The translations under genes and the position numbers were made by a program. From contig NZ_CP036426.1 in NCBI RefSeq assembly GCF_007752535.1, positions 6,262,001 through 6,326,000 of the forward strand: a stretch of DNA of 64,000 nucleotides. Reading direction: 5' to 3'. The DNA comes from Tautonia plasticadhaerens. Lineage in GTDB: Bacteria > Planctomycetota > Planctomycetia > Isosphaerales > Isosphaeraceae. The notes below the pieces were generated by a model. The model ran no database searches. It worked only from the letters and a program-made list of their open reading frames with translations, and was not told where the DNA came from. Positions 26,864-35,060 of this stretch are shown one piece after another (position 1 is the stretch's first letter; each line of letters opens with the position of its first letter).

Positions 26864-27637
26864 TCAGGCCTCGGCCCCTCCCGGACCCGATCCGTCGGCC
26901 GGCGGCTTCCTCGTCGAGAAGACCGAAACCAGCTCGGGCCGGATCACCTTCTCCCCGCTGGCGAAGCCCGGCCGGAGCCGGGCGGCGATCGTCTTGTTCA
27001 GGGCGGGCTCATCGGCGTTGACCGTCGAGACGGCCCGCTGCCGCCTCGGGTCGAACCCGTCCCCCTCGACCCGATATGGTTCGACGCCCTGGCGATAGAG
27101 CACGTCCTCGATCCCCTGCTGGAACTCCCTCAGCAGGCCGGAGGCGCGCTCGCCCTCCAGCGAGTCGGCCATCTTGCCCATGTCGTCGTGCAGCTGGATC
27201 AGGTCGATGAAGATCGGCCGGGTGACCTTCAGGAGCAGGTCGCTCTTGTACTCCTGGAGCTCGGCGTGGAGCCGGTCCACCACTTTCTCTCGGCTCGATT
27301 CGGCCCGCAGCTCCCGATCGACCACCCCCTGGAGCCGGTCGAGCTTCCCCCCCAGGTCCACCCCCAGGCGTTCGATCGCCTCGGTGATCGACACGCCCGG
27401 TTCCCCCCCCTCCCCGGGGGCGATCGGCTCCCGGGGGAAGGGCTGCTCGCCTTCTTCGCCCGGGTACGGGATGAGGATCGTGTCGATCGCCTCGTAGGCC
27501 TCGGCGGGCCCGACCACGGCAACCTCCACGAATCCCTCATCCGCCTCGGCGTCCGCGTCGGGCCGGGGGGCGGCCTCGGACTCCGACCCGGGGGGGGGCG
27601 TCGGGTGGGGTTCGTCGGGCGGGATCGGGTCGCTCAT
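26864..27637 (-). CDS. GrpE-like nucleotide exchange factor
   Basis: A 257-residue protein. Residues 1-75 are acidic, Pro-rich and probably disordered. Residues about 80-165 are the long helical segment ('LDRLQGVVDRELRAESSREK' to 'LLKVTRPIFIDLIQLHDDMG'), and the C-terminal beta-wing carries 'GVEPYRVEGDGFDPRRQRAV' and 'TIAARLRPGFASGEKVIRPE'. These match GrpE, which releases ADP from Hsp70. It is the middle gene of a GTPase > grpE > antiporter run (gaps of 18 and 19 bp), with no dnaK or dnaJ alongside. The likely partners in this window are the Hsp70 proteins at 14.3 and 17.2 kb. I leave the symbol blank because the housekeeping grpE may lie elsewhere. Confidence 0.85.
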   Translation of the reverse strand: MSDPIPPDEPHPTPPPGSESEAAPRPDADAEADEGFVEVAVVGPAEAYEAIDTILIPYPGEEGEQPFPREPIAPGEGGEPGVSITEAIERLGVDLGGKLDRLQGVVDRELRAESSREKVVDRLHAELQEYKSDLLLKVTRPIFIDLIQLHDDMGKMADSLEGERASGLLREFQQGIEDVLYRQGVEPYRVEGDGFDPRRQRAVSTVNADEPALNKTIAARLRPGFASGEKVIRPELVSVFSTRKPPADGSGPGGAEA

Positions 27638-27655
27638 GATGGGCTCGCGCTCGGT

Positions 27656-28993
27656 TCACCGGATCAACTGCTGCTGTTTCAACAACCAGAGGAGCGGTCG
27701 GTCGACCAGCAGCGGGGTCGGCAGGGGCTGGGGCGAGTCCTCCTCCTCCTGGGCGGCATCCCCCAGCGCGGAGCAGGCGAAGAAGCGGTGGCGGGGGAAG
27801 TCGATCTCCAGGTGCTCCAGGAACGAGAGCTGGTCCCAACGCCGCATCGCGGCCCGGACCTCCTCGTGGATGAGCCGGTCCGAGTCCTCCCGCCCGAGCT
27901 CGCCCGGCACCGAGGTGGCGACCTCGTGCAGGGCCGTCCCCGGAGCCATCAGGGGCCCCCAGCGGTCGAGCTTGTTCAGGCAGATCGCCAGCGGCACCTT
28001 CACGGGGGTCCGATCGAAGAAGGCGGCGAGCTTCGACAGGTCCTCCCGGTATTCCGCGGGGGGCGCGATCGCCTCCTTCGGCGTGAGCCGGACCCTCGAG
28101 TCCCTCGCCACCTGGGGGATCCGCAAGGGGTCGATCAGCAGGAGCAGGCCCCTGGCCTTGCGGATCAGGTGCCCGGCCTCGCGGCGGAGGACGGAGAAGT
28201 TCATCTCCCAGTCCTCCCCCGCCAAGTCGGAGAACGAGAGAAGGGGCTCGGCCCCGGAGGCTCCCCGCCGCTTCACCCGGTAGACCAGCGGCTGGAGCAC
28301 CCGGCGGTTGACCTCCAGCGGGGGCGTCGGCATGTGGGCCTGACGGGAGACCTCCCCCCACTGGCCGACGCCGATCCCCTGCATCGCCGATCCGTAGGTC
28401 ACGTCCCGGTATTCCTGCGAGTACCGCCGTCGGACCTCCTCGTCGATCGGCTCCAGCAGCAGGCCCCGCTCCGGGCCGAAGCGCTGGTCCAACTCGTGGA
28501 GGACGACCGTCATGTAGGTCGTCTTGCCCACCGACTGGGGGCCGAAGATGGTGATGTGCCCCGGCCGGCCGGAAATCGCCGCGTCGGGCAGGCGCTGATG
28601 GCAACGGGGGCAGAGGCGGCAATCGGTGGCGTTGCCGCACGCCGGGCAGTCGAGACGGCCGGGCAGGACCATCCAGTCCAGGTGCCGCCGGAGTCCCCTC
28701 CGGGCATCCCGCCGGGGGTCGGCCCACCAGGGGCTCCGGATCATGGAATCGGCCCCGGACCCGAAATAGGTCCGGGTGAGGATCGGATCCTCGACCTGGC
28801 GGCCGAAGTCGGTCTCGCAGGCGGGGCTGTCGCACTTGACGTGCAGCTCGAAGGCCGCGAACCGCTCGAAGCAGTACGGGCACTGGACGCGTCGCAGGGG
28901 GTCGAGTCGGGTCAGGAGGTCCAGCGGCATCGGCGGGTCGGGTCGTCGCTCGGTGGACCCGATCGGCAACCTCGGGCCGTTCGGGAGTCCCAT
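27656..28993 (-). CDS. Zinc-ribbon P-loop GTPase (TRAFAC / 'double-GTPase 2'-like)
   Basis: A 445-residue protein. Two zinc-ribbon-like Cys sets lie at the N terminus: 'VQCPYCFERF' with 'CDSPAC' (about residues 37-65), and 'LDCPACGN' with 'CRLCPRCHQRL' (about 114-135). The nucleotide domain follows: Walker A 'FGPQSVGKTTYM' with K157, the G3-like 'SFSDLAGEDWE' at D256, the switch-distal 'LLLLIDP', and G4 'CLNKLDRWG' (N340-K341-L342-D343), which makes it a GTPase rather than an ATPase. From memory this layout resembles the family named double-GTPase 2, linked by comparative genomics to GAP1 proteins. An ATG at 28930 is an alternative start, but 28993 has the better ribosome site. First gene of the GTPase-GrpE-antiporter unit. 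Confidence 0.82.
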   Translation of the reverse strand: MGLPNGPRLPIGSTERRPDPPMPLDLLTRLDPLRRVQCPYCFERFAAFELHVKCDSPACETDFGRQVEDPILTRTYFGSGADSMIRSPWWADPRRDARRGLRRHLDWMVLPGRLDCPACGNATDCRLCPRCHQRLPDAAISGRPGHITIFGPQSVGKTTYMTVVLHELDQRFGPERGLLLEPIDEEVRRRYSQEYRDVTYGSAMQGIGVGQWGEVSRQAHMPTPPLEVNRRVLQPLVYRVKRRGASGAEPLLSFSDLAGEDWEMNFSVLRREAGHLIRKARGLLLLIDPLRIPQVARDSRVRLTPKEAIAPPAEYREDLSKLAAFFDRTPVKVPLAICLNKLDRWGPLMAPGTALHEVATSVPGELGREDSDRLIHEEVRAAMRRWDQLSFLEHLEIDFPRHRFFACSALGDAAQEEEDSPQPLPTPLLVDRPLLWLLKQQQLIR

Positions 28994-29115
28994 ATCGTCC
29001 CCGATCCGCCCGGCCCGATCAACGGGACGGGGCGGGCCTCCTGGCCCGACTCCCGCCGATTTGCCACAATGTCGCTCCCGGAGGACCGCACTCGTCCCGA
29101 ACGCCTCGGACTCCC

Positions 29116-29889
29116 GTGCCCGCTCGACTTCACCTCGACCTCCCGGACGGCTGGCCCCGGGGTCTCCCCCTCCGGCTGGAAGGCGTCCGTGTCGCCCGGG
29201 GATCGGCCGAGATCCTCCGGGGGATCGACCTGGAACTGGATCCCGCGCGGCGGTCGATCCTGGTCGGTCCCTCCGGCTCCGGCAAGAGCACCCTGCTCCG
29301 GCTGCTCAACCGCCTGGAGGACCCGTCCTCGGGCCGGATCCTCCTCGGCGAGGAGCCCCTGCACGCATTTCCCGTCCGCCTGCTCCGCCGGTCGATCGCC
29401 GTGGTCCCCCAGGATCCCCGACCCCTGCCCGGCTCGATCCGGGAGAACCTCCTCTATCCCGCGGAGGTCGCCGGCATCCCCCCCCCGACCGACGCCCGGC
29501 TTGCCGACGCCCTCGCCGAATTCGGGCTCCCTGCCGATCAGCTCGACCGGGACGCCTCCGGCCTCTCCGGCGGCGAGCGCCGACGCCTGGCGATCGCCGT
29601 GGCCTTGATGACCTCCCCCGAGATCCTCGCCCTCGACGAGCCGACCGCCGGGCTCGATCCCGCCTCGACGCATCGGCTCGTCGACGCGCTCGACCGCCGC
29701 GCCCGGTCCGACGGCCTCCGCACCCTGGTCGTCTCCCACGACCGGCGCACCGCGCCCGCCCTGGGCGAGGACGCGTTCGTCATCGAGGCCGGGCGGGTCG
29801 TCGACCACGGCCCGACCGCCGAGGTCCTCCGGCGAACCGACGCGGAGGCCTGGTCCGTCCCGGACGGGTCCGGGGGGCCCCTCCCATGA
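29116..29889 (+). CDS. ABC transporter ATP-binding protein (FetA/YbbL-like)
   Basis: A 257-residue ATPase, GTG start. Walker A 'LVGPSGSGKSTLLRLLN' (about residues 51-67), Q-loop 'VVPQDPRPLPGSIRENLLY', signature 'LSGGERRRLAIAVAL', Walker B 'ILALDEPTAGLD' and the switch His in 'LVVSHDRRT' are all present. It overlaps the permease start by 4 bp (ATGA), so the two form a transporter. The partner is a UPF0014/FetB-type permease; that pair in E. coli is linked to iron export and oxidative stress resistance. Substrate here is inferred from the pairing only. Divergent from the GTPase operon, with a 122-bp gap between. Confidence 0.9.
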   Translation: MPARLHLDLPDGWPRGLPLRLEGVRVARGSAEILRGIDLELDPARRSILVGPSGSGKSTLLRLLNRLEDPSSGRILLGEEPLHAFPVRLLRRSIAVVPQDPRPLPGSIRENLLYPAEVAGIPPPTDARLADALAEFGLPADQLDRDASGLSGGERRRLAIAVALMTSPEILALDEPTAGLDPASTHRLVDALDRRARSDGLRTLVVSHDRRTAPALGEDAFVIEAGRVVDHGPTAEVLRRTDAEAWSVPDGSGGPLP

Positions 29890-30692
29890 GCGACACCCCG
29901 GCCCCCTCCTGGGTCGGCCTCGCGTGGGCCTCGCTCCCGGTCCTGGCCGTGGTGGCGACGCTCGCGAGCCGGCGCCTGGGTCAGGCCCGATCGATGCTCG
30001 TCGGCCTGGCGAGGATGACCGGGCAATTGCTCCTGCTCGGGGTCGTGCTGGACGCCGCCTTCGCGGTCGATCACCCCTGGGTGGTCGGCGTCTCGGCGGT
30101 CGTGATGCTCTCGGCCTCGGCCCAGGCGGTCGGCGCCCGGCACTCCCGAGGCGGCGGCCGGCTCCGGGTCGAGGCGACGGCCGCGATGGCCCTTGGGGCC
30201 GGGCTGGCGGTGGCCGTCTCGACCCGGATGGCCCTGGGCGTCTCCCCCTGGTACGAGCCCTCGGTGGTCATCCCGCTCATGGGCATGATCCTCGGCAACA
30301 GCATCAACGGCGTGGCGCTCGCCGCCGAGCGGTTCGACGCCGAATTGCGATCCGAAGCCGACCTCGTCGAGCGCAGGCTCGCCCTGGGCGCCACCGGGAG
30401 GCAGGCGTCGGCCCCCGCCTTCCGGGCGGCGGTCGCCGCCGGCCTGACGCCGACGATCAACGGGATGATGGTCGCCGGCGTCGTCGCCATCCCGGGCATG
30501 ATGACCGGGCAGTTGCTCGCCGGGGCGTCGCCGGGCACCGCCTTCCGCTACCAGATCCTCATCTACCTGGCGATCGGCGGCTCGGTCGGGCTGGCGGTCC
30601 TCTCCCTGCTGGGCCTCCGGGCCCGACGCGCCTTCTCCCCGGACCACCAGCTCCGGGCCCCCTCCCATCTCCTGGACGATCGGTTACACTGA
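29886..30692 (+). CDS. ABC transporter permease (FetB/UPF0014 family)
   Basis: A 268-residue polytopic membrane protein from the ATG at 29886, which overlaps the ATPase stop. Family motifs are visible: 'QARSMLVGLARMTGQLLLLG', 'VIPLMGMILGNSINGVALA', 'LALGATGRQASAPAFR', 'INGMMVAGVVAIPGMMTGQL' and 'GASPGTAFRYQI'. These match the E. coli FetB (YbbM) family, whose transporter with FetA is linked to iron efflux. About seven hydrophobic segments can be counted. The open frame runs far upstream in the same frame, but those residues are antisense to the GTPase gene and without membrane character. Confidence 0.9.
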   Translation: MSDTPAPSWVGLAWASLPVLAVVATLASRRLGQARSMLVGLARMTGQLLLLGVVLDAAFAVDHPWVVGVSAVVMLSASAQAVGARHSRGGGRLRVEATAAMALGAGLAVAVSTRMALGVSPWYEPSVVIPLMGMILGNSINGVALAAERFDAELRSEADLVERRLALGATGRQASAPAFRAAVAAGLTPTINGMMVAGVVAIPGMMTGQLLAGASPGTAFRYQILIYLAIGGSVGLAVLSLLGLRARRAFSPDHQLRAPSHLLDDRLH

Positions 30693-30763
30693 CCTTCGCC
30701 GCCGAAGGCCACGTCGATGCCCCGGCCCGAGGCGACGTTCCCGGGCCACCCCACCGCTCACCG

Positions 30764-31411
30764 ATGCGCCACCACTTCGCCCTGACCGCCTGGATTTCCC
30801 TGAGCGTCGGCCTCGTGGCCTCCGGGGCCTGGGTGCGCTACGACGGGTCCTATCTCGTCGTCGACCAGTTCATGCTCGGCCTGATGTTCTTCGTCGCCGG
30901 GCTGATGATGACCGTCGCGCTGATCTGCTGGCTCCCCCTGCTCCGTCGGCTCCCCGACGGCAAGGGCGCCGGCCGGATCGTCTCCGCCGTGCTCCTCGCC
31001 CCGGCCGCGACGATGACCCTTCTCAGCCTCATGGCCTTCGAGACCCCGGCCACCGCCGCCTCCCGGCACCGCGATTACCTGATCCGCGTCTCGCGGGTCG
31101 TCGCCGAGGACTACAAGCGCCGGGGCCGCATGCCCGCCTTCTTCGAGGACGCCCATGGGCGCTCCAGCGACCGCCTCCCCCACCGGGGAGACGCCGACGG
31201 CGGCGCCCTGGCCTATCGCCGGATCGACGACCGTACCGCCCTGCTCTGCGCCCCCGAGTGCCGGGTCCACGTCTCGATCTGCGGCGAGCAGGTCGCCTAC
31301 CAGCCCTGGCCCCCCGGCGGGAACGACCCCTGCCGGTCGCTTCCCTCCTCGTCCCCCTACTGGGCCGGGCGCAGGTCGGGCGAGGCCGAATCCGTCGGCC
31401 TCGCCCGATGA
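30764..31411 (+). CDS. Small membrane protein, unknown function
   Basis: A 215-residue protein from the ATG at 30764. Three hydrophobic segments occur in the first 110 residues ('ALTAWISLSVGLVASGAWV', 'QFMLGLMFFVAGLMMTVALI', 'IVSAVLLAPAATMTLLSLM'). The hydrophilic C-terminal half contains a few cysteines ('RTALLCAPECRVHVSICGEQ') but no motif I recognise. It follows the FetB-like permease by 71 bp on the same strand, so it may be in the same transcript. I cannot assign a function. Confidence 0.7.
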   Translation: MRHHFALTAWISLSVGLVASGAWVRYDGSYLVVDQFMLGLMFFVAGLMMTVALICWLPLLRRLPDGKGAGRIVSAVLLAPAATMTLLSLMAFETPATAASRHRDYLIRVSRVVAEDYKRRGRMPAFFEDAHGRSSDRLPHRGDADGGALAYRRIDDRTALLCAPECRVHVSICGEQVAYQPWPPGGNDPCRSLPSSSPYWAGRRSGEAESVGLAR

Positions 31412-31448
31412 CCTTCCCTGCCCCGATCGCCGAAGGGCGGACCGCCAC

Positions 31449-31988
31449 TCAGGCCCCGGCCGCCTTCTTCAACGCCTCGATCGCCGGGACGTAGTCCGGC
31501 TCGGACGCGATTTCCTTCACGTACTCCGCGTGCACGATCGACCCGCCCGGGTCGACCACGAACAGGGCCCGGGCCAGCAGCGGCACCGGCAGGCCGTGCA
31601 TCAGCACCCCGTAGTGCTCGCCGAAGCTGTGGTCGTGCAGGTCAGAGAGGTTGGTCATGTTCGCGACCTCGGCCTCGGCACAGAACCGGGCCATCGCGAA
31701 GGGGAGATCCATGCTGATCGTGTAGGCGGCGACCTTGTCCCCCAACTCGCCCAGGGTCTTCGACAGAGTCCGGGTCTGCGTGTTACAAACCGGAGTGTCC
31801 AGCGAGGGCACGACGCTGAACAGCCGGGCCTTGCCGCCGGTGTCGGCGAGCGAGACGAGGGCGAGCCCCGCGTCCCCCTTGGTCGCGCAGGAGAACCCCG
31901 GAGCGGCATTCCCCGGCTTCAGTCGGGGCCCGACCAGGTCGACCGGGTTCCCCTTCATCGTCACCTCGCCCTTGCGGATGTCGGCCAT
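31449..31988 (-). CDS. tpx: Thiol peroxidase
   Basis: A 179-residue 2-Cys peroxiredoxin of the Tpx type that reduces hydroperoxides using thioredoxin. The peroxidatic Cys68 is in 'VPSLDTPVCNTQTR', and the resolving Cys103 is in 'FAMARFCAEAEV', 35 residues later, the spacing expected for Tpx. Other family features are 'NAAPGFS' near residue 27, 'ISMDLPFA' and 'HSFGEHYGVL'. A GGAGA ribosome site precedes the ATG. It converges with the small membrane protein gene. The neighbouring Fet-like exporter is also linked to oxidative stress in other bacteria, but the two are on opposite strands. Confidence 0.93.
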   Translation of the reverse strand: MADIRKGEVTMKGNPVDLVGPRLKPGNAAPGFSCATKGDAGLALVSLADTGGKARLFSVVPSLDTPVCNTQTRTLSKTLGELGDKVAAYTISMDLPFAMARFCAEAEVANMTNLSDLHDHSFGEHYGVLMHGLPVPLLARALFVVDPGGSIVHAEYVKEIASEPDYVPAIEALKKAAGA

Positions 31989-32154
31989 CGTCTCGTCTCC
32001 AGTATGATTGAGGTCCGGTGGGAGTTCGAATCGCCTCGGCTCGGCTCAATTCGTCACGACGGGCCCGATCGGCCCGCCGGTCGGTCATGTCGCGAGCATA
32101 GCCCGGCCCTCGACGCGTCGACAAGCCGCGGTCGGGGACGGGGGCTCGCCCGGA

Positions 32155-32985
32155 TCAGGCCAGGGCCTCGGCCAGGCTCCGCTTCAGGCAGGCGATGCTC
32201 TGCCGGGCCGTCTCCTCGGCCCCGGGGGAAAAGTCGAAGACCTCCACCGACACCCAGTTCTGGTAGCCCGACGCCACCAGCGCCTTCATGATCGGCCCGA
32301 AGTCCAGGTCGCCCATCCCCGGGCCCCTCAGGTTCGGGTCGTTCGCGTGGAAGTGCCCCGCGACGCCCCCGTGCGCCCGGATCAGGCCCTCGACGCTCCC
32401 GCCCGGATCGCCGGACATCGCCTTCACGTCCAGGTGCAACGTCACCCTGGGATGGCCGACCCGCTCGATCAGCCCCCTCGTCTCCTCGATGCTCGTCAGG
32501 AAGTTGGTCTCGGCGGTCGAGAGCGGCTCCATGCAGAGGTCGACCCCGTAGGCCTCCAGGTCGTCGGTCACGGCGGCGAGCACCTCGGCGGCGAATTGTT
32601 CCCCGTCCTCCCGGGAGACGTCCGGGGCGATGTCACGCTGCTTCGGAGAGCCGAAGACCATCAGCGACCCTCCCAGGTCCCTCGTCGCCTCGATCAGCGC
32701 CTTCAGATAGTCCTGCGTCGCCTGCCGGACCGTCGGGTCCGGGCTCGTGAGGTGGAATCCCTCCGTCCTGGCCAGCAGCCAGTGCAGGCCGATGGTCTCC
32801 AGCCCCGCGTCGGCGATCGTCCGCCGGATCTCCGCCCGGCGGTCCTTTCCCAGGTCGGTGATGAGCTCCGCCAGCGTGAAGGGGGCCAGTTCGATCCCCT
32901 CATACCCGAGCCCCTTGACCTCCGCGCAGGTCCGGCCCAGGCCCCAGCCCTCGAACAGCTCGTTGCAGATGCCGAATCGGATCAT
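32155..32985 (-). CDS. Sugar phosphate isomerase/epimerase-like TIM barrel
   Basis: A 276-residue xylose-isomerase-like barrel. The N-terminal strand 'IRFGICNELFEGWGLGRT' is followed by 'GYEGIELAPFTL', 'GLHWLLARTEGFHLT', 'LMVFGSPKQRD', 'LCMEPLSTAETNFL', 'RVTLHLDVKAMSGD', 'VAGHFHANDPNLRGPG' and 'VSVEVFDFSPG'. The Glu, Asp, His and Glu at these strand ends are the usual metal ligands of the AP-endonuclease-2 superfamily. There is no signal peptide. The true sugar or inositol substrate is unknown, and no pathway genes sit beside it (Tpx downstream, FolD upstream). Confidence 0.85.
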   Translation of the reverse strand: MIRFGICNELFEGWGLGRTCAEVKGLGYEGIELAPFTLAELITDLGKDRRAEIRRTIADAGLETIGLHWLLARTEGFHLTSPDPTVRQATQDYLKALIEATRDLGGSLMVFGSPKQRDIAPDVSREDGEQFAAEVLAAVTDDLEAYGVDLCMEPLSTAETNFLTSIEETRGLIERVGHPRVTLHLDVKAMSGDPGGSVEGLIRAHGGVAGHFHANDPNLRGPGMGDLDFGPIMKALVASGYQNWVSVEVFDFSPGAEETARQSIACLKRSLAEALA

Positions 32986-33102
32986 AGTCGTGTCCTGAAG
33001 ATCATGAGTATCCTGCCCTACGGCCGGGGGCCTCGCACCCCTCCCGGGAGGGGCCGCCTCCCGCCCCCGACGGCCCGGCCCTGCCGGCCGACCGGACCCG
33101 AG

Positions 33103-33972
33103 TCATCCGCCGCCGGCCCGCTCCGCCGCCGCCACCGTGTTCGAAAGCAGCATCGCGATCGTCATCGGCCCCACGCCGCCCGGGACGGGGGTGATCCACG
33201 AGGCGACCTCCGACGCCTCCTCGAACACCACGTCCCCGCAGAGGGACCCGTCTTCCCGGCGGTGGATCCCCACGTCCACCACCACCGCCCCCGGCTTGAT
33301 CCAGTCGCCCCGGACGAACCCCGGCCGCCCGACTGCGGCGACCAGCAGGTCGGCCTCCCGGACGATCGCCGGGATGTCCCGGCTGGCCGAGTGGCAGACG
33401 GTCACGGTCGCGTCCCCGACGCTCCCCTTCTGCAACAGCAACATGGCCATCGGCTTGCCGACGATGTTCGACCGGCCCAGCACGACCGCCCGGGCCCCCC
33501 TCACCTCCACGCCGTGCCGACGGAGCAACTCGACCACCCCCAGCGGCGTGCAGGAGGCGAACCTCGGCCGGCCGATCGCCAGCAGGCCCACGTTCTCCGG
33601 GTGGAAGCCGTCCACGTCCTTCGCCGGGAGGATCCGGTCGATCACCCGATCCGGATCGATCCCCTTCGGCAGCGGGAGCTGGACGAGGATGCCGTCCACC
33701 TTCGGGTCGGCGTTCAGCGCATCGACCACGTCGAGCAGCTCCGCCTCCGAGGTCGACCCCGGGAGCCGCCGCACCTCCCCGGCGATCCCGGCCGCTCCCG
33801 CGGCCTTCTCCTTGTTCTTCACGTAGATCCCGCTCGCCGGGTCGTCCCCCACGAGCACCGCCGTCAGTCCCGGCGGCCTGCCGAGCCGATCCCGGACGGC
33901 CGCCACCCGCCCGGCCAGCTCCCCCCGGATCGCCCGGGCCGTCTCCTTCCCGTCCAGGATCCGCGCCGACAC
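33103..33972 (-). CDS. folD: Methylenetetrahydrofolate dehydrogenase/cyclohydrolase
   Basis: A bifunctional enzyme interconverting 5,10-methylene-, methenyl- and 10-formyl-tetrahydrofolate with NADP. With the GTG at 33972, preceded by GGGGAGGA, the protein is 289 aa, the normal FolD length; the ATG at 34101 would add 43 unrelated residues. Motifs visible: 'VGDDPASGIYVKNKEKAA' with the catalytic Lys, 'DGILVQLPLPKGID', 'KDVDGFHPENVG', 'CTPLGVVELL', 'VLGRSNIVGKPMA' and 'VTPVPGGVGPMT'-like 'WITPVPGGVGPMTIAM'. A TATACT hexamer on the minus strand at 34026-34031 could be its -10 element, but no good -35 accompanies it. Confidence 0.93.
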   Translation of the reverse strand: MSARILDGKETARAIRGELAGRVAAVRDRLGRPPGLTAVLVGDDPASGIYVKNKEKAAGAAGIAGEVRRLPGSTSEAELLDVVDALNADPKVDGILVQLPLPKGIDPDRVIDRILPAKDVDGFHPENVGLLAIGRPRFASCTPLGVVELLRRHGVEVRGARAVVLGRSNIVGKPMAMLLLQKGSVGDATVTVCHSASRDIPAIVREADLLVAAVGRPGFVRGDWIKPGAVVVDVGIHRREDGSLCGDVVFEEASEVASWITPVPGGVGPMTIAMLLSNTVAAAERAGGG

Positions 33973-35060
33973 GATTCGATCCTCCCCGACTCTCGGCCTT
34001 CCTCCCGCCCGTCGCCGCCGTGGCGAGTATAGCCCTGCCCCCCCCCACCCGCGACCCCTCGCCGATCGCCACCGCCCGCCCCGAGGTTTCCGAGAAAACA
34101 TGCAAATCCCGAGACCAATCCTCGATCATCTTGATGGGAGGGATCCGCCCCATGACCCCACTCACGAGATTCCCCGAAGCCCCGAGACCCCCCCCGATGG
34201 TCTGTCGACCGATTCTCGATCCGTCCTCCACCGAGTCGCCTCCGGCGCCGGCGAGCCCCTGCCCGAGGGGCGTGTCGACTCGCCCGGTACGCGTCCGGCG
34301 GCGGACGCCATCAACCCCGGCGAAACCGGGCGAGTTCCCGAAACGAACACCCGACATTTCCCCATGTCATTTCGAAAAAACGACTTGTGGAGTTCGAACC
34401 CGACGCACCCCGGCGTACCGCCTGAGTCGAATCGCTCCAGGGCGACCGCCGCCCGACGGCCGCCATCCCTCCCAGCTGACGGTCCGATCCGGCTCCGACT
34501 CAGGTTGCGACCCGTCTCGGCGCCCGGCGGGGGAGTCGACCCGATCTGGGCGCGAACTCTCCCGAAACGAGCACGCACCGTTCTACGTAAAATATGGTAT
34601 TCCAGGGACCTGCGCGATTTTCAAGGTGCACATCGGGGCGAACTGTCCGGTCCGAGGATGGTGCACCGGTTCGAGCACGACGCTCCTCGACTCGATGAGG
34701 GAGCCGCTCAACGCCTCGCGACGTACCCCGATGTCGACGGCCTTCAACCCCCAGCCCCTCGAACTGACCGGAGTGCAGTCTGAGGCGAAACAAAGCCAGT
34801 CCGTCGACGCAAATCTTTTTCATGAAATAACAAACGCCGGAGACCGCTGGGCCGACATGGCGCACCGGACGCGTACTTGAGGCGCACTGGTCCCGCCCAA
34901 TCCCGCGGGGTCCGACGACCGGGAATGATCTCGACCAGAGGGTCGGCGTTTCGATCGCCGCCTCCCCCGACGATAGAATGGCCAGGGGACAAATCCCCAG
35001 GACGAACCGACCAACGTCATCATCTCACCCGCCCCCCCCCCGAGCCCGCCCTCGTCAACG
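33973..35060. other. 1.1-kb region without a supported gene
   Basis: Between the divergent folD and mnmG genes. Open frames here show no recognisable domains and poor third-position bias. The part around 34560-34850 is richer in A/T than its surroundings. No tRNA, tmRNA, RNase P or SRP RNA signature was found. It could hold promoters, a decayed gene or an unrecognised small RNA. Confidence 0.5.

Noticed and set aside
26414-29608. Open frame of 1064 codons on the plus strand
   Set aside because: Antisense to the antiporter, GrpE and GTPase genes, which have clear motifs on the other strand.
34385-34420. tRNA-like T-loop sequence (GTTCGAACC)
   Set aside because: The flanking bases do not pair into a T stem and there are no D or anticodon arms.
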